A stretch of DNA of 64,000 nucleotides. Source: Acridotheres tristis (Eukaryota; Chordata; Aves; Passeriformes; Sturnidae). Below are positions 11,916 through 25,300 of this stretch, piece after piece. Where the stretch lies: assembly GCA_037013685.1 (NCBI GenBank), contig CM072887.1, positions 91,284,347 to 91,348,346 on the forward strand, given 5' to 3'. Numbering within the stretch: the first letter of the stretch is position 1; every line of letters starts with the position of its first letter. Both the position numbers and the translations under genes were made by a program. The notes under the pieces were generated by a model, which had not been told where the DNA came from, made no database searches, and saw only the letters and a list, made by a program, of their open reading frames with translations.

Positions 11916-13032
11916 ATTCATAGAACCAGAGAATCATAGAACATATGAGTTGGAAGGGGATATCAGAGATTGTCTATTCCGATTGTTCTGCCATGAGCAG
12001 GAACATCTTCCATTAGAACAGATTGTCAAAGCCCCATTCAGCCAGACTTTGAACACCACCTGTGGCAGAGTAGCCACAATTTCTTTGTGCAATCTTCTTC
12101 ATCCTTGTCATAAAATATTTCTTCCCTGATTCCAACCTATTTACCCTCTTACAGCTTAAAAAATATTGTCCCTTCTCCAATACAGATCTTAGCAAAAGTA
12201 TTTCTTTTTCTCTCTCTTTGTCATAAGCCCCCTTTATATATTAAAAGGCCACAATAAGGTCTTCCTGAAGTCTTTTGTTCTCCAGGCCGAACAACCCCAG
12301 CACTCTCTCAGCCTTTCTTCAGAGGATAGGTGTTCTGCTGGTCGGTTTTGTGGCTCTCCTCTAGATCTGCTCTAATAGGTCCATTCCTGTTTTTACTGAG
12401 GAGCCCAGAGCTGGATACATTCCTCCAGGCCAAGTCTTATGAGAATGATGTCAAGTGGGAGAATCTCCTTCTTCGTGGCCTACTGCGTGCATTTTTTTTT
12501 TTTAACTCAGGACTTTGGCTTTTCAGGCTGCAAATGCACAATAATGGTTTATATCCATTTTTAACTCCACCAGGATCCCCAGGTCCTTCTGCACAGGAAT
12601 GTTCTCAGCAATTCAGCACCCAATCTGTATTGATATTGGTGATTGCCCAAATTCAGGTAATAGGATGCAGCACTTAGGTTGGCAGAACTTCATGAACCCA
12701 TTCCTCAACCTGTCAAGGTCCTCTGGACGGCTTCTCTTCCCTCTTAACATACCAATCTCACTCAGCTTGGTGTCACCTGCAAACTTTCTGAGGATGCATC
12801 ATTAATGAAAATGTTAAAGAGCATTGGTTCCAGTATGCACACTTAAAGGAGACCACTCTTTTCAGATTTCCACTTGAACATTGAGTTGTTGGTTGTAAGT
12901 CTTTGGATGCTGCCATGGAGCCAATTCCTAACCATCTACCTGTTCACCTATCAAACCCATATCTCCAGTTTAGCAGCAAGAATGTTGTGGTGTACCATAT
13001 CAAAGACCTCACTGGAGTCCTGATAGAAGTAA
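11916..13032 (-). mobile_element. Long CR1 LINE copy, antisense (about 1.1 kb)
   Basis: It begins with 'aattcatagaaccagagaat' followed by 'catagaac', the reverse complement of the CR1 3'-terminal octamer repeats. In order follow 'gagttggaagggg', 'agccccattcagccagac', 'ttctccaggccgaacaaccc', 'gaggagcccagagctgga', 'ccccaggtccttctgcaca', 'acctgtcaaggtcctctgga' and 'gcttggtgtcacctgcaaac'. At the right edge is 'ttgtggtgtaccatatcaaa', matching a more 5' part of the element. A T-run at 12491-12502 interrupts it. This is the longest CR1 here. It has several indels, and no intact reverse transcriptase frame survives. Confidence 0.88.
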
Positions 13033-13424
13033 TGAAATACTGAATCCTCAAAACAGCATTAAAAACAATGAAAATAACATACAAAATTAGTTTCACAATA
13101 AGTAGTAACCTGCTGCTGAATTGGAGTGGAGGAAATTAGTCACTAGAAAGCTGAAGTATGATGTAATACCCAAATTTGATAGTATATACATACACTATAA
13201 CTATACAAGCTAAATATATGGCTATATTTGCTAAATACGTAGCAAGTACTGGACAAAGTGTATCATCAATTAAGACTTGAAGCTCAGACATCAGCCCCTT
13301 AGTGACTGTGTGTATCATCTAGGGAATAGACTGTACTCAGAGGTAACAGAAGCAAGCACATCACAATGGATAGACTTACTCCTAGGGGTTCCTTGAGATC
13401 TGTTTTGAGGCCTTATCATCAGCC
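13033..13424. other. Short unique spacer between two CR1 copies
   Basis: About 390 bases of AT-rich DNA with no recognised element. The antisense 60-codon frame near 13136-13318 has no supporting signal. Confidence 0.5.
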
Positions 13425-13586
13425 TTCATAGAACCATGGAATCATTAAGGTTGAAAGAGAACTGAGAGATCATCATCCAGCCATTAACCCCAGCACAGCC
13501 AAGTCCATGACTAAACTTTGTCCTAGGCACTCCATCTCCACAATTTTTTGAATACTTCCAGGGTCAGTGGTATCACCATTTCCCTG
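13425..13586 (-). mobile_element. CR1 LINE 3' part, first half of a split copy, antisense
   Basis: The sequence 'ttcatagaaccatggaatc' followed by 'attaaggttgaaagaga' is a reverse-complemented CR1 3' end. It continues through 'gatcatcatccagccatt' and 'tttgaatacttccagggtc' to 'accatttccctg'. The element then stops and resumes about 1.4 kb later at 14983 with 'TCCCTGGGCAGTCTGTTCCA', exactly the next expected CR1 bases. The six bases TCCCTG occur on both sides of the gap (13581-13586 and 14983-14988), as expected for a target-site duplication. Confidence 0.85.
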
Positions 13587-14982
13587 TGTCACATGAAAAG
13601 GGGAGATTTACTCAAGCCCTTAGTGACTGATTAATCTGTCAGTACCCCAGAAAAGCTGAGACTCTCGTGCCCGAGCAGTCTGTCAGTGTCCCGTTACAGG
13701 GACCTTTCACTGAGCAGTTCACTAGTTCAGAGGGTGGTTTGACTGACATGTTTAGGTTCACACACTAAAAACAAACTCCTTTGTGGGTCTCACACCTTTA
13801 CCCACTGCCAGCAACTACCAACGCCCTTGAAGGACTCACATTAACAGTTTACAGGATAACACTCTTTATTAATAACTTGCAGTAAGTTAAGGTTCAAGAA
13901 CTGCCAGTGATATTATCTGACTGCAAAAATAAATTCAAATCAATATATTAATTTAAAGCAATATGCTTACAAGCACTAATCCCCAGTGAAAGCAAGGTTG
14001 AGGTAATAATTCAACAGATATAGAGTATGTTTCTTACCCAGTAAACACTCCCACAGGAGAGAAGAAAAGTTCAGCCCCTTGGCTGATCTCAAAAGTCCCA
14101 ATGTATTCTTCCCTAACCTCTCCCCATTTTCAACTCAGTTTTATACTATTTCTTTGTGCTTAGGTGGAGCTTCAATGACTTTAGTCACACATCTGGAGTG
14201 GTGGTTGTTTGTTGAAAGCAGGGACATGCATCAGTCCAAAGACAGTGATTTCACCATGGTTGCTGATTCAAGATCAAGATATTTTTCTTTATATTCTGCG
14301 ATGCCTTGGAGTGGCTACCTAGAACAGAGGCTACACAACATTAATTGAATAAAACTGAGTATTTATTAAAGGCCTTCAATAGGTACACCTTGGGTAGTCA
14401 GAAGCCTCTGAGAGGGGCTACACTCAAGATAGATAATGAGTCGAGATGGTCACAAGTTTTTCAGACATATATAAGTTTGGTCCATTTGCATATCAGGGGT
14501 TAATCCTCCACTTACAGCTTCTGGTAATGAAGTCATATACCCCCAATTTGCTCCTCTCCAACTCACTTTTGTATATTTTGGTGCCTGAGACTTTAAGGTG
14601 TCCTCGAGGTTCAGGCCTAGGGGAATTGTTTTGTCTGACCAAAATGAGAAGACAGTTAACTAACACTCTATACGGAGTTTTAGATTATATACTAAAGTAG
14701 TACAGGATTTGAAATATATAAAAGCTAAAATTCTAAGGCATCACTCTGGGTTTTCATCTGTTGTGTGGCTTATCAGCTGCAAAGCACCACCAAGTTACTC
14801 CTCTGCAAGGGTTTGGACAGAGCCTGGCTGCAGTGTCTCCTCTCCACCCTCTATTTAGTCCCATTAAGTTGTATTGTGTGTGGGAGGTTGGATATGCTGA
14901 CCACATTCCATTCAGGGATTAGCAACTGGTTTTCCCTATGACTCGTGTACCATTATCTTTTTACCCTCAGTCATCTTCCCAC
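13587..14982 (-). mobile_element. LTR-type insertion inside a CR1, itself interrupted by another LTR
   Basis: This block splits a CR1 copy and is flanked by the 6-bp direct repeat TCCCTG. It begins TGTCACATG, the start expected for an LTR, and has TTTATT at 13865-13870, the complement of a polyadenylation signal, so minus-strand orientation is likely. The right end is less clean (...CTTCCCAC rather than a strict CA). Inside it, 14302-14740 is a separate element with its own TG...CA ends. Without that inner piece the outer insertion is about 957 bp. A 6-bp duplication is typical of several retroviral lineages, including ERVK-like ones. The family call is tentative, and no gag, pol or env frame is present. 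Confidence 0.65.
14302..14740 (-). mobile_element. LTR nested within the outer LTR insertion
   Basis: The element starts TGCCTTGGAG and ends CTAAGGCA, giving the 6-bp terminal inverted repeat TGCCTT/AAGGCA with TG...CA ends. TTTATT at 14362-14367 near the left end fits the complement of an AATAAA signal in the R region, so it lies on the minus strand. The following stretch ('ggccttcaataggtacacct', 'ggtccatttgcatatcaggg') resembles a passerine LTR family I recall in reverse complement. Length is 439 bp and no internal retroviral sequence is attached, so it is a solo LTR. A clear target-site duplication was not seen. Confidence 0.65.
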
Positions 14983-15290
14983 TCCCTGGGCAGTCTGTTC
15001 CAATACTTGATTGTCTTTTCAGTGAAGAAATTTTTCCTAATGTCCAATTTAAACCTCCCCTGGCAATACTTAAGGCCATTTCAGCTTGTCCCATCACTTA
15101 TTACCTGGGAGAAAAGACTGACTCCTACCTCACTACACCCTCTTTTTGGAGAGTTGTAGAAAGAGGTAAGGTCACCCTTGAGCCTTCTTTTCTCCAGGCT
15201 AAACAACCTCAGCTGCCTCATCCACTCCTCATCAGACTTGTATCCCAGACCCTTCAACTCATTTGTTGCCCTTCTCAGAGATCAGCTTCT
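14983..15290 (-). mobile_element. CR1 LINE, second half of the split copy, antisense
   Basis: It continues the CR1 begun at 13425: 'cagtctgttccaatacttga', 'cagtgaagaaatttttccta', 'aacctcccctggcaatact', 'gcttgtcccatcacttatta', 'cttttctccaggctaaacaa' and 'ctcatccactcctcatcaga'. The order and spacing match a single CR1 copy with the intervening LTR block removed. It is 5' truncated near 15290. Confidence 0.87.
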
Positions 15291-17294
15291 ATGCTACAGT
15301 ATTTATATAGATATCAGTTTTATACTAATTATAAAAGTTGAGTTATTCATAGTAGCTCATATCCTCGAGAGTAGAGTTTTATGAACAAGCACATCCTTGG
15401 TAAAAATATAAATTTTACTTATCATGCTTGAGTGAACATGGGAGTATCACAAAATACATATTCACTTAATTAATCTGATTCACTGTTTGTACACAGTTTA
15501 TCATCAGTATTCATTACACATCCTTCACATTATAATCTGTTTCATGGTAGCAGACATTACTGAAAACCTTGGGTGACATTTTAATAAGCATGACCACATA
15601 AAGCTGAATATGATTCAACCTGGAAGACCTAGGCATTCAGAAGCTTTATCTTAACTGTCAATATAAACATCTAAACAAATATGATACAAATCTCATGTTC
15701 TTATTTGACTTGCTCTTGAATTAGGGAATAATGTTTATGGGTATCTCCAGCTTTTAGTCTAATTTTCCACTAGTATGACAAACTCCATTTTTAGCCTTGG
15801 CATGTTCTAATCAGAAACAGGAATATTGCAGATATTGTATATATATCTTAATCAAAGTGCTGGTCTCACTGCTACTTTCATTGAGGACTGTTGCTGCTTC
15901 TGTCGTCTTTGTGCAAAGTATAAATAAATATTCCAAAAATTTGAGTCCGATCCCACTTATTCTGGTGTAAATCAGATATAATTGCAGAGGAATAAATTCA
16001 GTTTCATGCATTAACAACAATGTTATGTAACTCCTAATCAGAAAGTTGTATGCCTGAATTATTGGGAAGAAAAGAAACTTAAAATGTGTGGTCTTCTTCC
16101 CTCTCATGAAAGTGGTTATTCACAAAGTACATCAACATGTGAACAGTCTGAATTTCTAAAGTTTAGATAGTATCTATCATAGTTCATGCTTATGTTAATC
16201 TGAAAGTGTACTAATTTTTAAGAACGAGCACGCAATTTTAAACGACTCTAACAGGAACTTCTGAAAGGACAAACAATGCACCTTTACTGGAGTGTACATT
16301 TTAAGAACTTGGATGCAACTAATTTCATAGGTACACTACTTCTGATTCATGCCAAAGTATAGCAAAATGCTATTAATGTTTGGCAAATGTGTTTCCTTGA
16401 GCGATATAATTTCCTGTCTTTCCTGGCAGAAATTTCTATAGTACTGATACAATTTGAATATCCTTCTAAATGTAGTTCCTTCCAATACATATTGATGTAA
16501 TTATTTTTTATTTTTGGACAGCCTAATAGTATATGGGAATTTAAATAACTAGGGAAAATAGACTGATTTTCCTCATCCTCTAACAACCTAAAGACAGATT
16601 CTGAAGTAATATTCTGGATGCAGGTTTCTCATAGCTAAACAAATTGAACTGATTTTCTTTCCTTCAGTATAAATGAAGACTTGCATTGTATTTCTCATCA
16701 GAATATGAAAGGAAGTGAGTAAAGAAAGAGGATGCTCATATGAAAAAACCCCACATAAGTGAAGGAGAAGAAAAAAGATAGTCTATGTTTAAAGATGATA
16801 CCTGGGACTATTCCACTATGCTATTCTGGACAGGTGAATGTACCTTCTTTTTCATCAGTGCTAATTGTTCTGAGTGGAAAATTAATGCTGTTTCTGGTGG
16901 CTCAGCTAAGTCATTCAAAGTTAGTTCAGGTGTCTCTGCATGAGTGAACGATATTTATCTTGTAGGCACAACCTGCAGAGAGATCTTCACCTGGGCTACA
17001 TTCTCTTTTCTGCCACCTGCTCTGCACGTACATTCAGGCCACATGCTGGCCTTCAGGGAATGACTAGATGTCAAATTCAATTACTTTATTTTACTGGTGT
17101 GGGTATTTCACACTTTTTTGCTAAGAGCTCTGTACTACAGGTTGATTTTCTTGACAATTAATATCCTACTTACCCTTTCCACTGCTTCTCACTTCCAGAG
17201 GGTTGTTTGGTCAAATTACACTGTTTTTTAAAATCTGACAGCTACTTTTAAGACCTGTTGAATACTCAAGTTTTGGGTCTCATGTCACTTCAGC
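15291..17294. other. AT-rich unique sequence, no gene seen
   Basis: No mobile element is recognised. Antisense frames at 15811-16107 and 16347-16586 and plus frames near 16759-17161 lack domains and splice context and are treated as chance. Weak similarity to the 5' part of the LTR that starts at 17295 may extend left to about 17255, but it is too diverged to place. Confidence 0.5.
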
Positions 17295-17769
17295 GAGCAG
17301 TGCTTGCATAGCATCGAGGCCTTTTCTGCTTCTCATGCCACCCCAACAATGAGGCAGCAAGGAATTGGAAGTGGAAAGAGCCAGGAGAGTTGTGCTCATC
17401 TGACCAAAGAGGTATCATGCTCAGCATATAGAGCTGGAGGAAGATGCAGGAAGATGGGGGGACCACTATGTTTGGAGTTACACCTTTAGGCTTCACAAGT
17501 CACTGTTACATGTGATGGAGCCCTGCTTTTCCAGGGATGGCCAAACACCAGTCTGGCCATGTGAAGTGGTGAATGAATTCCTTATTTCTATTTGCTTGAA
17601 CGTGGCTTCTGCTTTAGCTATTAAATTTACTTATAGAATTGTGTTCATCTCAACCCATGAGTTTTCTCACTCTTGCCCTTCTGATTCTCTCTCCCATGCT
17701 GCTGATGAGGGAAGGAGTGATTGAGTGGCTGCATGTGGCTTATTTACTAGCTGAGGTTAAACTACAACA
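17295..17769 (+). mobile_element. Avian ERVL-type LTR, plus strand, 5' truncated
   Basis: From 'gagcagtgcttgcatagcat' onward the sequence follows a widespread avian LTR: 'aaggaattggaagtggaa', a TATA-like 'cagcatatagagctgg' near 17422, 'gtgatggagccctgcttttc', 'gtgaatgaattccttatttc', an ATTAAA at 17620-17625, 'ctcaacccatgagttttctc', and a terminal 'gaggttaaactacaaca' ending in CA at 17769. The 5' part of U3 is missing or too diverged to recognise. The same family occurs on the other strand at 27806-28230. Two frames over this region are not genes. Confidence 0.85.
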
Positions 17770-18685
17770 GTTGTGGAATGAACAAGATTCAAAGGTCAAG
17801 TTTCAAATTACATATGATTATTTTCTGTTCTTTTGATCCTTATAGCCTGTCACTTTAACTGTCAAAAGACTCAGTTTTTCTTGATTACCTCCATGTTCTT
17901 TGTTTTCATAAAGTAAATGAAATTTCAGTATCAGAAAGGCACCCGTTTCAGCGAATTAATACCTTTTGCACACCTTCTTGAAGAGGAATTATTCAAGGCA
18001 AGACAGAATGAGGAGGGGAAATACAAGTGATAAAGAAAAGAAAAAAATACAGTGAGGAAAAATCTTTGCAAAGGGCAAGTACAATAGGGAATGATGAGGT
18101 AGTTGTCAGAAATGGAAATGTCCTAGAAAACATAGGATGAGGAAACATAGTTTCTGAGTTTGAATTAATGAAAGGAACCAAATCCACAAAACCATACTGA
18201 CTTTTCCTTTAGACAGTTTCAAGAACTCTGAAATTATAAAAACTAAAGAAGAAAAAAATAGAATACCTAATATTGTAGGGTGAATATGCAAGTGATCTAT
18301 AATTATTTATTTTTGATGACTATGGGTTTACTGTAGACACGATGCAGATTAACATGGTATTTGTAAGCCTGTGTATGAAAAGTCCACTTCAAACTATGTA
18401 AGTTATCATATCTACAAGCTTCAACAGTTCCTCCAGCTGTTCTAATGAATATTAAGAACACAAGAAAAATGTGAGAGACATGAGATATAACTTTGGGAAA
18501 ATGGGTTTTAGACCTACTTTATAAAATTTATTCCCATATTTCATCACCAAAAGACAGAAAACTATTTTTTTTTGCAGCAAACTCATAGGAAGTTCCATAA
18601 CAAAGTAGGGCTTGTTCAGGAATGGGAAAAAGAACTTGAGGAGAAAAAAATAAAATTTACAGGAATAAATAGGCTACCTAGAGCT
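17770..18685. other. AT-rich unique sequence, no gene seen
   Basis: Nothing recognisable. Minus-strand frames at 17993-18291 are purine/pyrimidine-biased, without domain features. Confidence 0.5.
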
Positions 18686-19385
18686 CTATTCTGGTCTTGA
18701 ACACCTTCAGGGATAGGATATCCACAATGTCTCTGTGCCTGTTCCAGTGCCTCACCAAACTCACAGTAAAGAATTTCTTCCTATTATTTAGCTAAATCTA
18801 GACTCCTTCAGCTTAAAAAACATTTGTCCTTGTCCTATCTACTACAGATCTTTATGAAAAATCCCTCTCCAGTTCTCTTAGAGGACTCTTTTAAGTCCTG
18901 GAAGGTGGTCTAAGGTGTCCCTGGAGCCTTCTCTTCTCCAGGTTGAACAACCCTAGATCTCTCAGCCTGTCTTCACAGGTGTACTCCAGCTCTGTGACCA
19001 ACTCAGTGACCGACTCAGCGGCTTTCTACTTCATTCCAACAGGAAAATGTTCTTTTTGTTTTGGGGACCCCAAACCTGGACGGAGTACTCCAGGTGGAGT
19101 CTCACAAGTGCAAAGTAGAGAGGCAGAGTCACCTCCCTTGACCTGCTGCTCACAATTCTTTTGATACAGCCCAGGATGTGGTTGGTTTTCAGAATGCAAT
19201 CACCAATTGTAGAGTCACATTGACCTTTTCATCCACAAACTCCCCCAAGTCCTTCGACCAGGGCTAGTCTCCAGCCATTCTCTTCCCAGCCTGTACTTGT
19301 GCCTGGGATTGCCTCAACTCAGGTGCAGGAAGTTTTACTTGGCCTTGTCATTCATGAGATTTGCAGAGACCCCTCAAGGCTTTCA
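18686..19385 (-). mobile_element. CR1 LINE, antisense, lacking its 3' tip
   Basis: It starts within CR1 at 'ctggtcttgaacaccttcag' rather than at the 3'-terminal octamers, then runs through 'tgttccagtgcctcaccaaa', 'cacagtaaagaatttcttcc', 'ggagccttctcttctccagg', 'gtactccaggtggagtctca', 'gaggcagagtcacctccctt', 'cagcccaggatgtggttggt' and 'gcctgtacttgtgcctggga' to about 19385. The order is collinear with known CR1. The left truncation removes the last roughly 90 bases of the element, so this copy has lost its 3' end as well as its 5' part. Confidence 0.9.
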
Positions 19386-22300
19386 GGATCAACATTTTAT
19401 CCTTGGTGACAAAGAATAAAGAACTGGAGGCTAGCACAAAAGGAAAGTCACTCCTTTCCTCCTTACTCCTAGATGAGAATTATTTCCTCTGCACAGGGAG
19501 GATTACATATCACAGGGCTATAACAAGAATCTACAATGTCTATACAGAGACAAGAATCTGATATGAGTCAGAGAAGATCCAAAAGGTAAAGACAGCAGGA
19601 ACATAGGTGAAAATGATATTGTTATTATTATTTTTGTTATTATTATTATGAAAACCATCCTTGTAGCACAGTTTAGAATTTGATAGAGCTCCCCAGTTGA
19701 ACTCCAGGCTAAAAATCTTCAGATAACAGCCTTTGTGTAAGGAATTTTAAATTGTGCACACGGGTCAGGTTTTGAGAGATAAAGAGATTCCTACACCATA
19801 TGACATAAATAGAGTTTTTGATGTCCCTTTCACATATAGCTGACCATTCACTTAGTCAAACAGAAAATAAAAATTCAGTAAAATTAAAATTAGAGTAGAA
19901 AAATTACCGAATTAAAAGCAAGTACTGTGAGCAGAAAGGCACAAAACATATGGAGTGTAAATCAGGCTTTCAGCTGTGTTTGCTCTGCAGCTTCACAGAT
20001 TCCCTAGCAGTCTTATCCCCAGTTGTGCAGATTCATGACTTCTACATATGTGGAAATTCTAAGTTCATTGTACTTCCTTCTAATACACTTTTGCATTATT
20101 TATGTAACTCATCGTTAATCTAGTATTAGCATTTATTATTAATAGACCTAATTACATATCTAGGAGTCAATATACATCTAGTACTGTCATTTATTTTGTT
20201 GTAAATCAATGGCCTACATATTTCTATTATTTATAGATGCATTTTCTATTTTGTAGAAATAGAATCCCTTTAAAGAATTTTCGGATTCAGCAAAAAGTCC
20301 ACTTACTGAAACTTCAAGGAGAATATAGAAAGACTAAAAAACATCCTTAGAGGTATTAATACTAGACAGAAATCAACAGCCCCATGGACAGTGAAAAAAA
20401 CCATTTTATAAAATCTATTAATATAAATGTATAATAAAACAGACAAATGACAAATCTATCTTATACCACTATGAAATTTAGGAACATTTTATGTTACATT
20501 AGAAAAGAAAATAAAAACTACTGTTTGGCAATTTTACATATTTCTAAAACTAATATCCATCTGGAGCTGCACTACAGTTACCTGCTTTGAAATTGATCCT
20601 GCTTATTTTCACACAGGAATGAAAGCACCAGAAAATCAATCAGACAGATCTGGGCTTAATAGCGAGATATTTCAGATGTTTTTTTGCATTAAAATGCACT
20701 CAGTTGTCTGAAGAAAAAAATTATATTTTCATTTCAGTCTTTAAAATATTATTTCAAAGTAATTTTATGGAGGAAAATGAACACACTTATCTTTTCTATG
20801 CTCATGTATTTGCAGTGTTGCTCTTCATCTTTAGAACTGTTTATCCTACCTGTCAGAGGAGGATAAACTCTATTTCATTAATTGAAATTTGGTTTTTAAA
20901 TATTTATTGATGTTGACTAATTTTAGGACAGTCTTCCAGACACCAAATAGTAGACTTGCTTCTGTTAGTGATTGACATTGCTTACAGTAAAAGAAAAAAA
21001 AAAAAAGTGAAAAGAATTAGATATACAATCCATTTACTTATACACATATATGCATTAATATTCCCAAAATTCAAATTTCCCAAATAGTACAGGAATAAAA
21101 GAAATTAGACAATTTTCTTTATAATTCTAATTTTTTATTTTTTATTGTTAAGACTATACAAACAGTTTATCTGAGGCATTTTTAATCCTCTTAGTTTTGC
21201 TATGCTAAGCAAATAACATGGATGCTAGTGGTCCAGTACTTGAATGCCTACTCTAACCCTATTTTATTTACTACAGATGTACAGCTAAATTCAAAAATAA
21301 AATAAAATTCAATTCTTGAATGATGGTATAAACTTAAAAATAAGCATTCTGCCTATCTGAAGTCTTGCTTCAGTGTCATCTTGAAGGCTAGTAATTCTTA
21401 AAATGCCTACTCTTAAGGAAAAGATCTGTCATGTCCTCCTTGTTCATATTTAACAACATATTCTTGGGCCAGGACTCCTACTGAGTAACAAAAAAACCAA
21501 GCTAGATCTGTGAGCAATGTACCAATTAACTTAATTAATAGGAGGTTAGTCATAAGTATGGCATTTGTGCCTAACAAAATCTAAAACTGTGTAAGAGATA
21601 TCCAAGACATACTTAAAATACCATTTGGAAAGGTCAACTTGGTGTTTGTGTGATAGCACAAATACATCCTAAATGCCATGGAAATGGCAATATCATGGTA
21701 TATGTGTTCCAGGAGAAGGGTTGACTGATCAGTCATTTACCCAAATTTAGTGGAGAAAGATGCAGGACTGTTTTGTATCACCTGTATTACCCAAGAAAAA
21801 AATTACTAATTAATATGAAACTTCAGCTTTTTTGAGTAGGTAGTGGTACATCAGACAGCAACCACACTAATATTAAAGTTATTATAAGCCATCTGGAATT
21901 TGCTGTGGTGATATCAAAGCAAAAATTTTATATTCTCATATACTCTTTGGAAAAAGTTTAATAGGCATAGATTAAGAAAGATCTAAATCTCTCTCACTCC
22001 AGCTCATTTATGTGCTTTCCATTGAATTAGTCACTCACATTTATTAAAGTAATTTGTTTTTTTCCTAATTTCTTTGTCAGATACTTATTACTGTTCTTTT
22101 GGCAAAACAACGATTATCATGGAAATATGAACAACATGCACCCCTTTCTGGTGAAAAGCACATATTTCATTCTACTCCAACAAAGTGAAAAAAAAAAGCC
22201 AAACATGAGAATTTAATAGACAATACATGCTTCAAAGCCTTTTCAGTTCACTGACTTTGGAAGTCAATATAATTAAACAAAGTTCTGTGTGGCCAGAAGA

Positions 22301-25300
22301 CCTTGAAATAAAACTACAGAATTCAGAAGGGCTATAGAAAAAATATAATCTTTAATTCATAGGTAAAACTGTTCATGTATGTAAGACTGAGTCAGTGATA
22401 GGCTCTGGTAATGCAGATCTCTTCACTGTAAATTGATTATAAAGGAAACAGCACAAAGACACAACAGAATTTACTTTACTTTAGGTATTCCTGTTTAGTT
22501 TGAATGGAGAATTTTAATATCCACAGTCAATAGATAAAATATAGAAAATAAAGTTGAAAGCTAAAAATTATTTAGGAAGTCAAGAATGTGGCACCAATCA
22601 AGATGGTGCCACAGACAATTAAAAAAAAAAGGATCTCTGATTGCAAATTTTGTGAAAACAGTCAGTCCTGAAACATATATAATTCTAAAACAGTTTTTTA
22701 ATTATTTTGGTACCACAGTCATTTAGGGATGGTTAGAATTATCATCTAAATGCTACAGAGAAAAATATTAAAATATTAGGCTGTACCAACAATACCAGAA
22801 CTATTCAAGATTTTGAATCCCTCAGAGGAATTACAATTCACTAAATAAAATAAAAAAAAACCCGAAACCTGCAAAGCAATCAAGTACATTACTTCATGCT
22901 TTGATGCCTCTGGCAACTTGATTCTTTTCACAAGAATTTAACCCTATCTTCATTTAATCTTGAAAAGCAAAGATTTTGTTTCCCTTTCTTGTTTTACAGA
23001 ATGATGGGTTGTCAATCTGCTGTGATGATTGTGAGACTATTGTACACGCCTACCATAGATACACTATGTGATACCTGAATCAACAATTGTTATCAATCAA
23101 TCAATTGCTAATCAACAGTTAATCAAAAAGATAACATCATATTTAGCATGAACAGTACAATAAGCCTCAAGTCAGGGGAGGTTAGTCTTCAACTACTGCT
23201 ACTCTGATTTTCACAGTAGTCATATATGTCAGATCTGAAACTCTACTGTTGTCTCATCAAACTTAATTTCCTTCCAAGAAATCCTCTGAGAAGAAAATAA
23301 ATATTATAATGCAATTAAAATAGATCTTCATTCATAGTGTCTTAAGTCAAAAAAGAGTAAAACTTCTTTGTGACAGCATCTTGGTCAGTGTGTGTACCTT
23401 GGCCTTCCTAAAAAACTCCCAAAAATTAAAATAAAGTTTTTTAGATTATGAATTAGAAATGTTATTTTTTTAAAAACAGACAAAATTCAAAGGGTCATTG
23501 CTGAAATTAAAATTATTTTAAATCAATTTTTCTTCTACCTTCTAAATTCTTCTTTGTGAATCTTCTCAATTCAATGACCTTCATTTATTGTATGTTGCTG
23601 AAATCTGTGCTGTGGCTGCCTCCTCTTTCCTCCTCTGCAGCCTCTGACATGTTCTCCTCCTAAGAAGTCCAAGTGCCCAAGAGAGATCACATTCTCCTTC
23701 CTGTTTCCAGAAGGGTCCAACTTGCCTATTGCTTCACTTGTTCATACAAGCTCAGAACAAACCTAAAGAATGTCAGTCAAATGCTGTAAAAAGCTCTAAG
23801 AAGTCTTTCAGATTGCCATTATTAGTATTGAACAGCTAGGGGCTACTTAAATGAATTGCTTAGACTAATGATTTAATAGGTCATTAAAAGACAAAATTGA
23901 CTTTTAAAAATTGCTACTATCAAAATAAAGGCACAAGATGCTCTCAGACAGTCCTTGTCATCTATTGAGTGTCACATTAGATGAAAATTAAGTACTCACA
24001 AATTTAGAGATGTGAATATTTTTTTGAGTTAAATTTGACACCTGTAATAATATATTACATAATTCTAGTAGAATCTGTGGCAGCAAGGACATAATTGTAA
24101 AGATTTTTCAATGCTGAGTAAAATGGAATGATTCAAAAGATATGGAATAAGATGAAAAACAGACAAATTCATAGTAAAAACTGATTTAACATTTAACAAA
24201 GAAATACGACCATCAGGAAAACACCTTTTGATCTAATAAATCTAAATCAAATTATCAAAAAGTAACATTAATACTCAATAACTTAAACTTTTCTGATAGT
24301 TGGTTTTATTTTTTTTTAATAAAGATTATTTTAAGGAACTGAAGAACCACACTGGTAATTTTTACCTTAAAATGAAATAATTTAAGAATTTTATGCCACT
24401 CTTAAAATTAGAAGTCAGTTCAGGACACTAGAACAGTAACAATAAGACAAGTTATAAACAGATAAAAAAGGCAGGTAGCCTGTTTTGGAAATTAGAAAAC
24501 GAAACAGAAAGAAGCATTAAGAGGATTGCTTTTTCATATTGGAAAATTGAAGGAGTTCCTCTTGGCCTGTCACAGACATAAATCTAATATGTTGTATAGC
24601 AAAACAGAATTTCTCTAAATGATGCCTTACCTTGGAAAAGGAAATGGGGTTTTTAATTTGTTCATTTTTTAACACTCTTAAGTGACAATGAGGACTCTCA
24701 TGGATCCCAAGAATTCCTTGTGTAAAATATTGCATAACTTTTTCAAAGTCTGAATTATGACAATATAGGTTTGTTAAACCAGAAAAGAAAATTTTAAAAG
24801 GCCTCAAGTGTTTCCTTATTCACAGTAATTTACAATATTTTCTTATTTTAAAAAGCAATGTGCAATCAGGACAAAAAAAAATATTGACTTTACTGCTGAA
24901 GTGCTGAAAATACTGGAAACCAAGATAAATGTTATGTAAGTAGGTGGTTATGTAAGACTGAGCAGTAGGTTTTGAAATGTATTATCCTTGATGAATTGAT
25001 CAAAACAACCCATTGACTGCTGTAAAAGAACACAATCTTGTTGTGTTCTTAACATTGCCAGCAATGTAGACATACTTTTAACCAAAATATTTGGAATTGA
25101 AGAAAAAAGGACAGTGCATGAAAAACACTGTCCAGGATGTGTAAAGAATCCCTTTAGTAGACCTTCCAAAGTCACATTTAAAATGCTTCATGCAGTAAGG
25201 CTTATTAATTATTTAAGATGAGGGGCTTACCTAATAATAATAGCTTTTTTAAAAGATTCTTTTGAAATGTTTCTATATTTATCTCAGATTTTTTTTCTCT

